Part shown: positions 1-6,721 of the stretch, in pieces
Numbering within the stretch: the stretch's first letter is position 1
Layout of the letters: each line of letters starts with the position of its first letter
Source of the DNA: UBA1740 sp045587025
GTDB taxonomy: Bacteria; Bacillota; Clostridia; Oscillospirales; CAG-272
DNA: 14,926 bases
NCBI GenBank assembly: GCA_045587025.1
Contig: JAZNBK010000004.1
Span: forward strand, 1-14,926
Reading direction: 5' to 3'
The notes under the pieces: model-generated
Told to the model about the DNA's origin: nothing
The model's input: only the letters and a program-made list of their open reading frames with translations
Databases searched by the model: none
Position numbers and translations under genes: made by a program

Positions 1-17
1 ATTATCCTTTTGGCGCC

Positions 18-238
18 GTGGCGTGTGCTTGTCTTGATACAAGTCGGCGTCGCTTCGCTATTTCTACAAACGGAAATAAACTTGACAACGCCACCATTCC
101 CGTACGGGTATCTCGGCAAAGCCGAGAATTCGCACACTCTACGCCTTGAAAGCGAGCTTTCAGAACTCCGAGTGGCGAATGCGAACCCATATTCTGCTTC
201 GCCCACGGCTCGCAGAGTGGGTTCTCGCGCGGAGCGCG
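18..238. repeat. GC-rich block of consecutive inverted repeats beside tRNA-Glu
   Basis: I find no convincing gene here, but the stretch is packed with hairpins. An outer stem pairs 18-24 with 88-94 (GTGGCGT/ACGCCAC) and encloses two hairpins, 28-32/39-43 and 59-64/73-78. A perfect 7-bp stem with an AAA loop follows (111-117/121-127). Next is a long imperfect stem, 128-139/170-180, around a GAAAG/CTTTC hairpin. Then come 183-189/218-224 (GAACCCA/TGGGTTC) and a CGCGC/GCGCG hairpin at 226-238. The block is clearly richer in GC than the surrounding sequence. Pieces resemble the neighbouring tRNA-Glu gene. It lies downstream of the tRNA terminator, so it may be a structured intergenic repeat or tRNA-derived debris. 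The pairings are seen directly; the nature of the element is inferred. Confidence 0.6.
175..203 (-). pseudogene. Possible relic of the 3' half of a tRNA-Glu
   Basis: Read on the minus strand, 203 to about 175 contains GGCGAA, then ATGGGTTCG, then ATTC, in the same order as the anticodon-stem 3' strand and T-arm of the intact tRNA-Glu at 285-359. Small insertions separate the pieces, and the acceptor end is lost. A separate 14-base exact copy of the tRNA T-arm/acceptor sequence, ATTCCCGTACGGGT, lies on the plus strand at 97-110. The matches are short, so the relic reading is tentative. Confidence 0.3.
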
Positions 239-242
239 TCAG

Positions 243-284
243 CAAAAAAAAGATAGGCACTCGCAAGGAGCGCCTATCTTTTTT
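243..284 (-). terminator. Rho-independent terminator of the tRNA-Glu transcript
   Basis: On the minus strand, directly after the CCA end of the tRNA, an 8-bp stem AGATAGGC/GCCTATCT (about 251-258/272-279) closes over one mismatch and a further CTC/GAG stem with a 5-base loop. It is flanked by A runs on one side and T runs on the other. Read on the minus strand it ends in eight T residues. The A/T symmetry means it could also act on plus-strand transcription. Confidence 0.8.
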
Positions 285-359
285 TGGTGACCCGTACGGG
301 AATCGAACCCATGTTTTCGCCGTGAGAGGGCGATGTCTTAACCGCTTGACCAACGGGCC
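285..359 (-). tRNA. tRNA-Glu (anticodon CUC)
   Basis: The minus strand folds as a complete cloverleaf with an encoded CCA (285-287). The acceptor stem pairs GGCCCGT with ACGGGTC, with an A discriminator. The anticodon loop reads CTCTCAC, so bases 34-36 are CTC, which decodes the glutamate codon GAG. The T-arm carries the standard GGTTCGATTCC-type loop. D-arm and acceptor sequences are typical of Firmicutes tRNA-Glu. The gene stands alone, with its own promoter (379-407) and terminator (about 243-284). Most bacteria have tRNA-Glu(UUC); a CUC isoacceptor is an extra that helps decode GAG. Confidence 0.95.
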
Positions 360-378
360 GTTTTTACGGAACGTTGCT

Positions 379-407
379 ATTATATCATATAACTTTCAAA
401 AATGCAA
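379..407 (-). promoter_or_regulatory. Sigma-A promoter of tRNA-Glu
   Basis: On the minus strand there is a -35 box TTGCAT (402-407), a 17-base spacer and a perfect -10 box TATAAT (379-384). The expected start near 372 leaves about a dozen bases before the mature tRNA 5' end at 359. Confidence 0.85.
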
Positions 408-520
408 TAGTTTTTTAAAAAATTATAAAATAAAAATTTCGTCGAAAAAAGGGAAGGGAAAAGCGGGAGCTTTTTTAGGTGAAAAATTTAAATAGTTCAC
501 AGTTAATACACATATTCCGA

Positions 521-549
521 TTGACTTTTTTTCTTTGTTATGGTAACAT
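521..549 (+). promoter_or_regulatory. Putative sigma-A promoter for the 609/1280 gene pair
   Basis: TTGACT (521-526), a 17-base spacer and TAACAT (544-549) lie 60 bases before the start codon at 609. A ribosome binding site AGGAGAAA follows at 597-604. The -10 box is imperfect. Confidence 0.5.
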
Positions 550-608
550 ATTAGCGTATCTGATAACGATTTTTTGTTTTCATTAGAGTAAAATTTAGGA
601 GAAATTTT

Positions 609-1283
609 ATGGATAGATTAGAAAGAACCGATAAAATTTTAAGAATAATAAAAATAACGATAAAAGCTTTGATTTACACGTTGGTTTTTGCTTTTATCGG
701 CGCTTTGTTTTTCAGAATCTGGGCGAACGATTATTATCCGAAATCCATGAAAAAGCTCTACTTTACCGAGTCCCTTATAGAATATTATGAGGAAAATAAA
801 GAGGACTTCGTTGCGTATAAGCAGGACGTAAGAATTAAGTATGATAGCAAGGAGGAGGGCAATTTTTTTGCTTCTAACGCCATTGTGGTGCCCGACGCAA
901 ACGCTCTGCAGATTGCCCTGCGTGCAAACGACTCTACTTTCGAAAAATTTGCGGATGAATATTCTATAGAAAATCTACCAGACAACAAAAAAGAAGCGTT
1001 TACCTATTCTGCTTTCGCGTGTACAGGAAACGGCGAGGACGGCGAGTACGCAGGCAGAGAATACGTCCCCACAGAGATAGTTTTTGATGAATTCTGGATG
1101 TATACCTATTCCAAGCTTTGCTTTGATGACGTTGATCTCGAGGGCGTTTATTGGATCAGGTTGGATATAATGCTCAACAACGAGGAGAAAACCAAGCTCG
1201 GTAGCATTGTCATATATGAGAAAAATGAAGGATATAACAAATTCAAAAAAATGAAATTTTCCAAATCGGAGCTCCCAAAATGA
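609..1283 (+). CDS. Membrane-anchored protein of unknown function
   Basis: The product is 224 residues and I do not recognise the family. A single hydrophobic segment at about residues 16-38 follows a lysine/arginine-rich N terminus. This predicts one membrane anchor with the remaining ~185 residues, acidic and rich in aromatic residues, on one side of the membrane, probably outside. No catalytic motif, lipobox or cell-wall sorting signal is visible. The start is set by AGGAGAAA ending four bases before ATG, downstream of a plausible promoter at 521-549. The stop overlaps the next start by four bases (ATGA at 1280-1283), so the two genes are almost certainly co-translated and may act together. 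Confidence 0.8.
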   Translation: MDRLERTDKILRIIKITIKALIYTLVFAFIGALFFRIWANDYYPKSMKKLYFTESLIEYYEENKEDFVAYKQDVRIKYDSKEEGNFFASNAIVVPDANALQIALRANDSTFEKFADEYSIENLPDNKKEAFTYSAFACTGNGEDGEYAGREYVPTEIVFDEFWMYTYSKLCFDDVDLEGVYWIRLDIMLNNEEKTKLGSIVIYEKNEGYNKFKKMKFSKSELPK

Positions 1284-1816
1284 ATGACTTTTATTTTACG
1301 CCGAGCGCAAAAGGGAAGAGCGAAATAACTCTGGTGGTTTTTCTCGCCATTCTTGCCACTACCGTCTATGCTATAAGCTTAACAGACATTTTCAGCCGTT
1401 CGATATTACAGCTGCTCTTTTTGCTTTTAGCTGTCGTCTGTATTTTTCTTTGTATCAGATACTTTCTTTCCTATTACCGATATAGCGTCACCGAGGAAAA
1501 CGGAGAATTGTTTTTCATAGTCACGCAAACGCAAGGGAAGAGAATTTCCACCCTCGCCGATTTTAAGGTCGAGCATATTAAAAAGATAGAAACGGCAGAA
1601 ACGAGAGAAGAAATGAACGCCATAAAAAAGAAGTTCGCCTCTCAGGGTATCAGGTATAGCTACGTGCCTTCTTTTGCACCCAAGGAGCTGACTCTTTTGA
1701 CGGTGCGAAACGATTATTTGATATATAAAGTTCTTTTGCAGACCGAAAAACCGTTTTCCGACGCGCTGCGCAATTTGGTCAATAATAATTTACGAGAAAC
1801 CGACGCAGAACAGTAA
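1280..1816 (+). CDS. Two-helix membrane protein of unknown function, possibly with a PH-like domain
   Basis: The product is 178 residues and the family is not recognised. Two hydrophobic segments at about residues 16-34 and 41-66 form a hairpin, and the remaining ~110 residues should be cytoplasmic. The arrangement of a helical hairpin followed by a short beta-rich domain is reminiscent of small bacterial PH-domain membrane proteins, but that is only a guess from the layout. Its ATG lies inside the stop of the upstream gene (ATGA), indicating translational coupling. It ends eight bases before the convergent stop of gpr with no clear terminator between them, so read-through antisense to gpr is possible. 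Confidence 0.78.
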   Translation: MNDFYFTPSAKGKSEITLVVFLAILATTVYAISLTDIFSRSILQLLFLLLAVVCIFLCIRYFLSYYRYSVTEENGELFFIVTQTQGKRISTLADFKVEHIKKIETAETREEMNAIKKKFASQGIRYSYVPSFAPKELTLLTVRNDYLIYKVLLQTEKPFSDALRNLVNNNLRETDAEQ

Positions 1817-1824
1817 ATAATTCT

Positions 1825-2727
1825 TTACATATAAAGCCCCTCGTTGAATACCGAATTTATCGACGAGGAAATAACACGCGCAGAATTTTCAGTCACAATA
1901 TCGCTATCCTTTGGAGAAACGAAAAAGCTCTTTCCGCTTTTTAAAATTTTCTCCAGCTCCGCTGAAAAGCTCGGCAGCTCCGCCTTGCTTATGGCGTCGT
2001 ATACCAAGGTTGAGGATTCGACCACGGTAGGCACTCCGATAGCGATCACGGGAACTCCCAGACGTTTCAGATTAAGCGTTTCCCTCGAGTTCCCGATGCC
2101 CGAGCCGGGCGTTATTCCGGTGTTGCACAGCTGAATAGTCGTAGCGAGACGGTCGCAGGAGCGGGACGCAAGCGAATCTATTGCGACGACGAGGTCGGGG
2201 GAGAGCTTTTTGCACACGCTCTCTACAATTTCCGAGGATTCTATCCCCGTCTGAGACATCACGCCTGGCGCAATTACCGAAATTTTACTTCCGAAGTAGC
2301 AATTGAACAACTCGGGCGCCTCGGTTGCAATATGCCGTGTCGCCGTAACGTATTTCACCGTGAGCGGTCCCACCGCATCTGCGGTTATATATCTGTTCCC
2401 GAGCCCCACTATTAGCACCGAAATATCCCTTAGTGAACTCTTTTCCGTTGTTTTGAGGGCATACTCCTTTAGCTTTTTCGCGAGAACGGCAGAAACCTCT
2501 TCCTGCTCGTTTTCCTGCATATCGCTAAGTGGCTCGAAAAACAGAGTCGTGTAGTGACCGAGAGAAATACCCTGCTTTTTCGCTTCCTTTTCGCTGTCGA
2601 TATTCAGCTCTCCTACGGTTATATTTCCTATCTTCGTCTGTTTATAACCTACGTCCTTGGCTTTTGTATCTGCGCGATAGCGTTCGCAAGCAAGGTCGGT
2701 ATGGATTTCATAATCTTTACTTTCCAT
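1825..2727 (-). CDS. gpr: Germination protease (GPR endopeptidase)
   Basis: The product degrades small acid-soluble spore proteins when spores germinate, releasing DNA and amino acids. It is made as a zymogen in the forespore. With the start chosen here it has 300 residues. The N-terminal HTDLA motif (residues 9-13) marks the processing region. GLGN at 108-111, the aspartate in TADAVGP (117) and the aspartate in AIDSLASR (184) match the two aspartates known to be essential in the Bacillus enzyme. A frame extends 19 codons further upstream. I prefer ATG at 2725-2727 because AAAGGAG (2734-2740) sits six bases before it and the resulting N terminus matches the family. The propeptide looks a few residues shorter than in Bacillus. 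I could not recognise a sigma-G promoter. It is strong evidence for a spore former. Confidence 0.93.
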   Translation of the reverse strand: MESKDYEIHTDLACERYRADTKAKDVGYKQTKIGNITVGELNIDSEKEAKKQGISLGHYTTLFFEPLSDMQENEQEEVSAVLAKKLKEYALKTTEKSSLRDISVLIVGLGNRYITADAVGPLTVKYVTATRHIATEAPELFNCYFGSKISVIAPGVMSQTGIESSEIVESVCKKLSPDLVVAIDSLASRSCDRLATTIQLCNTGITPGSGIGNSRETLNLKRLGVPVIAIGVPTVVESSTLVYDAISKAELPSFSAELEKILKSGKSFFVSPKDSDIVTENSARVISSSINSVFNEGLYM

Positions 2728-2903
2728 AATTGTCTCCTTTTGTTTTGTATAAAAGTTTTGACAAAAGGGGGCGAATATATTCAAAAGCCGCTCTTAGCGG
2801 AAAAAAATCCCTATAAGGGCTTGCTTTATTGGTTAAAAACAACAATTTATTTTGTTCTAATTTGTGCAATTATACAATGTTGCGTGATAAATGAAAATTT
2901 TCA

Positions 2904-2932
2904 TTGAAATTATAAATTTTTAGTGGTATAAT
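2904..2932 (+). promoter_or_regulatory. Sigma-A promoter of the substrate-binding lipoprotein
   Basis: TTGAAA (2904-2909), exactly 17 bases, then a perfect TATAAT (2927-2932). It is followed by a strong AGGAGG (2960-2965) and the ATG at 2974. It lies in the divergent gap between gpr and the lipoprotein gene. Confidence 0.85.
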
Positions 2933-2973
2933 AATTTGTACGATTATTAGCAATTGTATAGGAGGATTTTTAA

Positions 2974-4812
2974 ATGAAGAAAATTTTAGCTTTAATTTTA
3001 TCTCTTGCTATGCTTCTTTCGATTCCCGTTGCTATGACTTCCTGCAACGACGATTCTGATTTGGGCGCAGAGGTTAATATGTACTTTGTCGGAGAGATCT
3101 ATGACTTTGACCCGACTCGCGCGTACGTTGACGACGATGCGGTAAAGCTCTTCAATTTGATTTACGAGCCGTTGTTTACTATGGACGCTAAGGGCGAAGT
3201 AAAGGGCGCTTTGGCAAAAAGCTATAAAATTATAGAGGACGAAGAAAAGGGCCTCTACCAGATGGAGATTACCCTTCGTGAAACATATTGGAGCACGGGA
3301 GATCTCGTTACTGCGGAGGACGTGCTTTTTGCATGGGAGAGAATACTTGACTGTTCCTTCAAGAGTCAGGCGAGCGCAATGCTTTACGATATAAAGAATG
3401 CCGTAGCCGTTAAAAAGGGAGATATGACTATTTCCGACCTTGGAATTTCTGCAGACAAGAACATTTTGACGGTAACCTTCGAGGGCAAGATTAATTACGA
3501 TTCATTCCTTCGTAATCTTACCTCAATTGCCTTGGTTCCTCTTTACAATAAGTCCTCCAACGTTGATAAAGCAAGCGATTATTGGGGCAAGAGAAAGGCA
3601 ACCATCGTAACGAACGGTCCGTTCTGCATAGACACTCTTGACTACAATATGGGTGAATTAACTCTTCAGCGCAACGTTTACTACCGTCGCAACCCTGAGG
3701 AAACCGATAATATAACCGATAAGGTAACACCTAATCTTCTTAAAACGCAGTGGAACGTAGAGACTGCGGACGTTTGGTATACAAATCAGCAGTATCTGGA
3801 TATTATGTACGATAAGTTCGCAAGCGGTTCTGTCTTCTATATCGGAGACCTCTCTCTCGCAAAAAGAGCAGAGTGCAAGGATATTGCGACCGTTTCCGAC
3901 TTGATGTCTACCTACACCTGCGTGTTTGGAAACAGAAACCCCGCGCTTTCAAATCCTGAGGTTAGAAAGGCGCTTTCCGTTGCTCTTGACAGAGAGCGTA
4001 TAGCAGAGATAGTTACTTTTGCGAAGCCCGCTACCGGCTTTATTTCTCATGGCGTATATGACGGAAAATCCTCCAAGACCAGCTTCCGTGAAGCAGGCGG
4101 AGATTTGATCGATGTTAAAGGAGATATCAATAAGGCGATAGAAATACTTGACAATTCCGGCGTTACCCTTGATACCAATACGAGAAAAATCACACTCGGA
4201 TATAAGGACTGCCAAGCTGATGAGGAAATTGCGTTCTATATCGCAGAGGTTTGGGGCGAGCTCGGATTCAGAGTTACATTAAGACCGCTTAACACAGAGG
4301 ATCGCTCGCTTTTGACAGATCCTAACGACGATTCGACAAAGATAGTTGTTAAAGGCAATCTTTATCAGGAATCATACGAGGGATTGTCTAGCCCCGACAC
4401 GAAGTGCGACGCAATTTTGGTTGACTATCAGATGTTTTCAGTAGATGCCTTTACTGCTCTTTGCGGTTTCTCCTCAAGCATTAACGGCAACGGTATTGAT
4501 ATGTCCACTAACAGTGACGGATACAGAAGCTACGAATTCCTTCCCCACGTTTGCGGATATACGAGCGAGGCGTATGACGCTTTGATAGAAAAGGCGTATG
4601 CAGAGAAGGATTTGGATAAGAGAGCAGAGATTTTGCACGATGCAGAAGAATTGCTCGTAGAGGATATGGCAGTTATTCCTTTGTTGTTCAACCAGTCGTT
4701 CTATCTTAAGAGCAAATCGCTCAGCAAGATTTCGACAAACTATCAAGGCGTTGTTAATATGACAAAGATGAAAATGAAAAACTATAAGCAATATCTCACA
4801 GTTGAGGAATAA
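2974..4812 (+). CDS. Peptide-type ABC transporter substrate-binding lipoprotein (SBP family 5)
   Basis: This is an extracellular solute receptor of the DppA/OppA class, usually binding di- or oligopeptides. The 612-residue product starts with a lysine-led hydrophobic signal peptide and a lipobox ending at Cys24 (MTSC), predicting a lipid anchor on the outer face of the membrane. The family signature region lies at residues 102-125 (YWSTGDLVTAEDVLFAWERI). A conserved NPEVRKALSVALDRERI segment near residue 327 also fits. It is longer than the usual 500-550 residues. The start has a strong promoter and AGGAGG. No permease or ATPase gene is next to it, so it must serve a transporter encoded elsewhere or act as a sensor or chaperone. 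The substrate cannot be told from the sequence. Confidence 0.9.
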   Translation: MKKILALILSLAMLLSIPVAMTSCNDDSDLGAEVNMYFVGEIYDFDPTRAYVDDDAVKLFNLIYEPLFTMDAKGEVKGALAKSYKIIEDEEKGLYQMEITLRETYWSTGDLVTAEDVLFAWERILDCSFKSQASAMLYDIKNAVAVKKGDMTISDLGISADKNILTVTFEGKINYDSFLRNLTSIALVPLYNKSSNVDKASDYWGKRKATIVTNGPFCIDTLDYNMGELTLQRNVYYRRNPEETDNITDKVTPNLLKTQWNVETADVWYTNQQYLDIMYDKFASGSVFYIGDLSLAKRAECKDIATVSDLMSTYTCVFGNRNPALSNPEVRKALSVALDRERIAEIVTFAKPATGFISHGVYDGKSSKTSFREAGGDLIDVKGDINKAIEILDNSGVTLDTNTRKITLGYKDCQADEEIAFYIAEVWGELGFRVTLRPLNTEDRSLLTDPNDDSTKIVVKGNLYQESYEGLSSPDTKCDAILVDYQMFSVDAFTALCGFSSSINGNGIDMSTNSDGYRSYEFLPHVCGYTSEAYDALIEKAYAEKDLDKRAEILHDAEELLVEDMAVIPLLFNQSFYLKSKSLSKISTNYQGVVNMTKMKMKNYKQYLTVEE

Positions 4813-4836
4813 TATACTCTTTAGTAAAAGCTTTAA

Positions 4837-4867
4837 GTGAAACCGAACCTAAAAAGTTCGGTTTCAC
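4837..4867 (+). terminator. Long perfect hairpin after the lipoprotein gene, probable terminator
   Basis: A perfect 12-bp stem, GTGAAACCGAAC (4837-4848) with its complement at 4856-4867, closes a 7-base A-rich loop. It starts 24 bases after the stop codon. Its position argues for transcription termination or 3'-end protection of the lipoprotein mRNA, but only TATTT follows, so the usual T run is missing. Confidence 0.6.
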
Positions 4868-4902
4868 TATTTGAAACTATATGTATTTGGGGGAAAATTA
4901 GC

Positions 4903-5454
4903 ATGGAAAGCAATTTTATTATGCGCGATAAAGTAGATATAAAAATTTTCGTGCTGTTTTTGTTGGATAACATCAATTATCCACTCGACTATACGACGAT
5001 AAATAATCTTATAATAGAAAACGGATATATAGGTCCTTTCGATTTTGCCGAATGTTTTTCCGAGCTTGCCGAGCAGGGACATATCCTTGATGAAATCGAG
5101 GACGGCGAGCATTATTATATGATATCAGACAGCGGCAGACAGCTCGCGCGTGAGCTACAGAGCACGATAGTGGAGTCTGCTAAAAATGCGGGAATTAAGA
5201 GCGCGACAAAGCTTCTTTCGTTACAAAAGAGCGGCGCTAAAATTTCAGTTGAGTGTGACGAGCGCGAGGATAAGAAATATATATTGACCTGCAGCATTAC
5301 AGATACAAACGGCGAATTGTTCGTCTTGAAGCTTCGCTTGGCGTCTATCAGTCAGGTCAGGCAGATAAAAAAGCGCTTTGAAGAAGCTCCTGAAAAAATG
5401 TATCGTTCTATTATGTCGTCTCTTACGGGTGAAATCGACTATTTATTGGGTTAA
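4903..5454 (+). CDS. DUF4364 family protein, winged-helix-like
   Basis: The 183-residue product matches my memory of DUF4364, a Firmicutes family of unknown role. Residues ~8-85 look like a winged helix-turn-helix: a conserved DKVDIKIFVLFLLD start, a Y-x-x-I-N-N-L recognition-like region, then a GHI...EDGEHYYMISDSG wing. This suggests a DNA-binding regulator. The C-terminal half is a mixed alpha/beta domain. ATG at 4903 is chosen with GGGGGA upstream. A GTG in the same frame at 4837 would put the N terminus inside the terminator hairpin and is rejected. A second ATG at 4921 is also possible. The gene stands alone between the hairpin and the sigma-factor promoter. Target and signal are unknown. 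Confidence 0.8.
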   Translation: MESNFIMRDKVDIKIFVLFLLDNINYPLDYTTINNLIIENGYIGPFDFAECFSELAEQGHILDEIEDGEHYYMISDSGRQLARELQSTIVESAKNAGIKSATKLLSLQKSGAKISVECDEREDKKYILTCSITDTNGELFVLKLRLASISQVRQIKKRFEEAPEKMYRSIMSSLTGEIDYLLG

Positions 5455-5529
5455 CGGTAATAAATTACTATTAAAGCGGAAAATACAGCAAAAAAATAGT
5501 GAAACATGACAAAAAAATTAACAAAACTA

Positions 5530-5558
5530 TTGACAAAATTTAAATGTTGTTGTATCAT
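5530..5558 (+). promoter_or_regulatory. Sigma-A promoter of the SigH-type sigma factor gene
   Basis: Perfect TTGACA (5530-5535), a 17-base spacer and TATCAT (5553-5558). The start codon at 5588 is about 30 bases further on, and no strong Shine-Dalgarno precedes it (GTGGGTT at best). Confidence 0.8.
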
Positions 5559-5587
5559 AAATTATATGTATCCGTGGGTTATTTGAT

Positions 5588-6163
5588 ATGAATACAGATG
5601 ATAAAAAACTTATTTTAATGCTTGAAAAATTACAAAAGGGCGAGAAAAGCGTCTTTTGTGAAATAGAGGAAATGTTTTTTCCTCTGATTCATTCATTGGT
5701 TATGAAGTATTCGCAGGGTGCATACGAGCAGGAATCGATACAGGAAGCGAGATTAGCGCTTTATAATTCGGCGCTCTCCTATGACGCTACTCAAAAGGAC
5801 GTCAGCTTTGGCTTGTATGCAAAAATTTGTATCAGTAACGCCTTGGTTTCGGATGCAAGAAAGCGAAAGAACAAACGGCAGCCGATTTTTTCACTTGATG
5901 AAATCGAAGAGTTCGGGACGTACAGTACATATTTTCCCGAGGAAAGCTACGATTTGTCTAAGCGCTTGATAGATAATGAAGATGCGGAATTTCTTTATAA
6001 TAAAGCGATCTCCGTATTGTCAAAGTACGAATGCAGGGTTTTCGACTTATACGTGAAGGGATATACCACGTCGCAGATTGCGACCGAGCTGGGAAAAACC
6101 GAGAAGTCGATCAGTAATGCGCTTTGTCGTATGACAACGAAGCTCCGCATTTTATTGAAATAG
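5588..6163 (+). CDS. sigH: SigH-type RNA polymerase sigma factor (sigma-70 family)
   Basis: The product directs RNA polymerase to a promoter subset; in Bacillus, sigma-H controls entry into sporulation and the transition state. It has 191 residues. Region 2 spans about 15-100, with the QEARLALYNSALSYD segment matching the core-binding helix and a YAKICI...NALVSDARKRKNKR stretch as the -10-recognition helix. Region 4 is at about 138-188; SQIATELGKTEKSISNAL is a clear helix-turn-helix very like the end of Bacillus SigH. There is no region 3, as expected. It is slightly shorter than Bacillus SigH (218). In Bacillus, sigH lies near rlmB, and here rlmB is two genes away, which supports the assignment. 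The weak ribosome binding site suggests modest translation. It could be another SigH-like or SigI/ECF-type factor. Confidence 0.72.
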   Translation: MNTDDKKLILMLEKLQKGEKSVFCEIEEMFFPLIHSLVMKYSQGAYEQESIQEARLALYNSALSYDATQKDVSFGLYAKICISNALVSDARKRKNKRQPIFSLDEIEEFGTYSTYFPEESYDLSKRLIDNEDAEFLYNKAISVLSKYECRVFDLYVKGYTTSQIATELGKTEKSISNALCRMTTKLRILLK

Positions 6164-6170
6164 TTTATAT

Positions 6171-6233
6171 GCCCCAGTAGCTTAAGGGAGAGCGTTGTTT
6201 TCAAAGGCGTCGGTTGGAATCCGTCTAAGGGCA
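6171..6233 (+). other. tRNA-like element, probably a decayed tRNA
   Basis: This 63-base segment between sigH and the zinc-ribbon gene runs in tRNA order. GCCC at 6171-6174 pairs with GGGC at 6229-6232, followed by an A. A D-arm-like hairpin GCTT/GAGC (6180-6183/6190-6193) has GG in its loop. An anticodon-like hairpin CGTTG/AGGCG (6193-6197/6205-6209) has the 7-base loop TTTTCAA, which would show UUC (Glu). A T-arm-like GTCGG/CCGTC (6209-6213/6221-6225) has loop TTGGAAT, with C56 changed to G. Three acceptor pairs are mismatched, the variable loop is absent, and the whole is about ten bases short. It is either a pseudo-tRNA or a tRNA-shaped leader of the next gene. Confidence 0.45.
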
Positions 6234-6267
6234 AAAATTATAACCATTTTTAAGTGAGGTAAACACA

Positions 6268-6543
6268 ATGTACGAGGACAAAACATTAACGTGCAAAGAT
6301 TGCGGCAATGAATTCATCTTTACCGCAGGCGAACAGGAGTTCTATGCAGAGAAGGGCTTTCAGAACGAACCCCAGAGATGCAAACCCTGCCGTGATGCAA
6401 AGAAGAACAGTGCCAAAGGTGCAAGAGAAATGTTCACTACAACATGCGCTGAGTGTGGTAAGGAAGCGAAAGTACCCTTTAATCCGACCGAAGGCAAAGC
6501 AGTATATTGCAGCGAGTGCTACGCAGCAAAGAAAGCAAACTAA
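6268..6543 (+). CDS. Small zinc-ribbon protein with four CxxC motifs
   Basis: The product is 91 residues and highly charged. It carries two tandem zinc-binding modules: CxxC at Cys9/Cys12 with Cys38/Cys41, and Cys60/Cys63 with Cys81/Cys84. Each pair of CxxC knuckles can hold one zinc. The first module, with an FIFTAGEQEFYAEKGF linker and PQRCKPCR, matches a widespread bacterial zinc-ribbon family seen in Clostridia and others. Its function is unknown; such proteins may bind nucleic acid or partner proteins. The start is supported by GTGAGGT (6254-6260) seven bases before ATG. A strong terminator follows immediately, so with the tRNA-like leader it may form its own short transcript or be the last gene after sigH. 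Confidence 0.88.
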   Translation: MYEDKTLTCKDCGNEFIFTAGEQEFYAEKGFQNEPQRCKPCRDAKKNSAKGAREMFTTTCAECGKEAKVPFNPTEGKAVYCSECYAAKKAN

Positions 6544-6554
6544 TGTTGTTCTTC

Positions 6555-6587
6555 AAAAAAAGAAGTCGTTTTGCGACTTCTTTTTTT
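6555..6587 (+). terminator. Strong rho-independent terminator after the zinc-ribbon gene
   Basis: GAAGTCG (6562-6568) and CGACTTC (6574-6580) form a 7-bp stem with a TTTTG loop, flanked by seven A on the left and seven T on the right, so the paired helix can reach 14 bp. It lies 11 bases after the stop codon. Confidence 0.93.
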
Positions 6588-6649
6588 GTTTTCACCTCGG
6601 CGCCTTGAAAAAATCACGTAAATCTTTGCAATAAAATACAAATAGGGGC

Positions 6650-6683
6650 TATACAAATTAAAAAAAATGTGCTATACTATAAT
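6650..6683 (+). promoter_or_regulatory. Putative promoter of the rlmB operon
   Basis: Two overlapping -10 choices exist, TATACT (6673-6678) and TATAAT (6678-6683). The first has TATACA 17 bases upstream (6650-6655). The second has only AAATTA. It lies between a strong terminator and rlmB, where a promoter is expected. Confidence 0.5.
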
Positions 6684-6721
6684 TAATTGTAATTAAATAA
6701 GCAGAATGGATTCATAAAAAC

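Noticed and set aside
97..110. Possible tRNA attachment-site repeat (14 bases shared with tRNA-Glu)
   Set aside because: The longer match is in inverted, not direct, orientation, much of it is a palindrome, and there is no integrase or phage gene nearby.
10..495. Open frame of 161 codons across the left edge, plus strand
   Set aside because: It runs through the tRNA-Glu gene on the opposite strand, its terminator and the hairpin block, has no ribosome binding site and gives a protein-unlike composition.
2728..2784. Nineteen-codon upstream extension of gpr
   Set aside because: The ATG at 2725-2727 has AAAGGAG at ideal spacing and gives the normal family N terminus; the upstream start has neither.
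2798..2820. Two short hairpins (CCGCT/AGCGG and CCCT/AGGG) before the lipoprotein promoter
   Set aside because: Stems of four to five pairs; a T run follows one on the minus strand but no transcript is expected there. Could be chance.
2741..2830. Sigma-G promoter for gpr
   Set aside because: A TGAATA -35-like box is present on the minus strand, but the -10 at the right distance matches the CATnnTA consensus poorly, so I do not call it.
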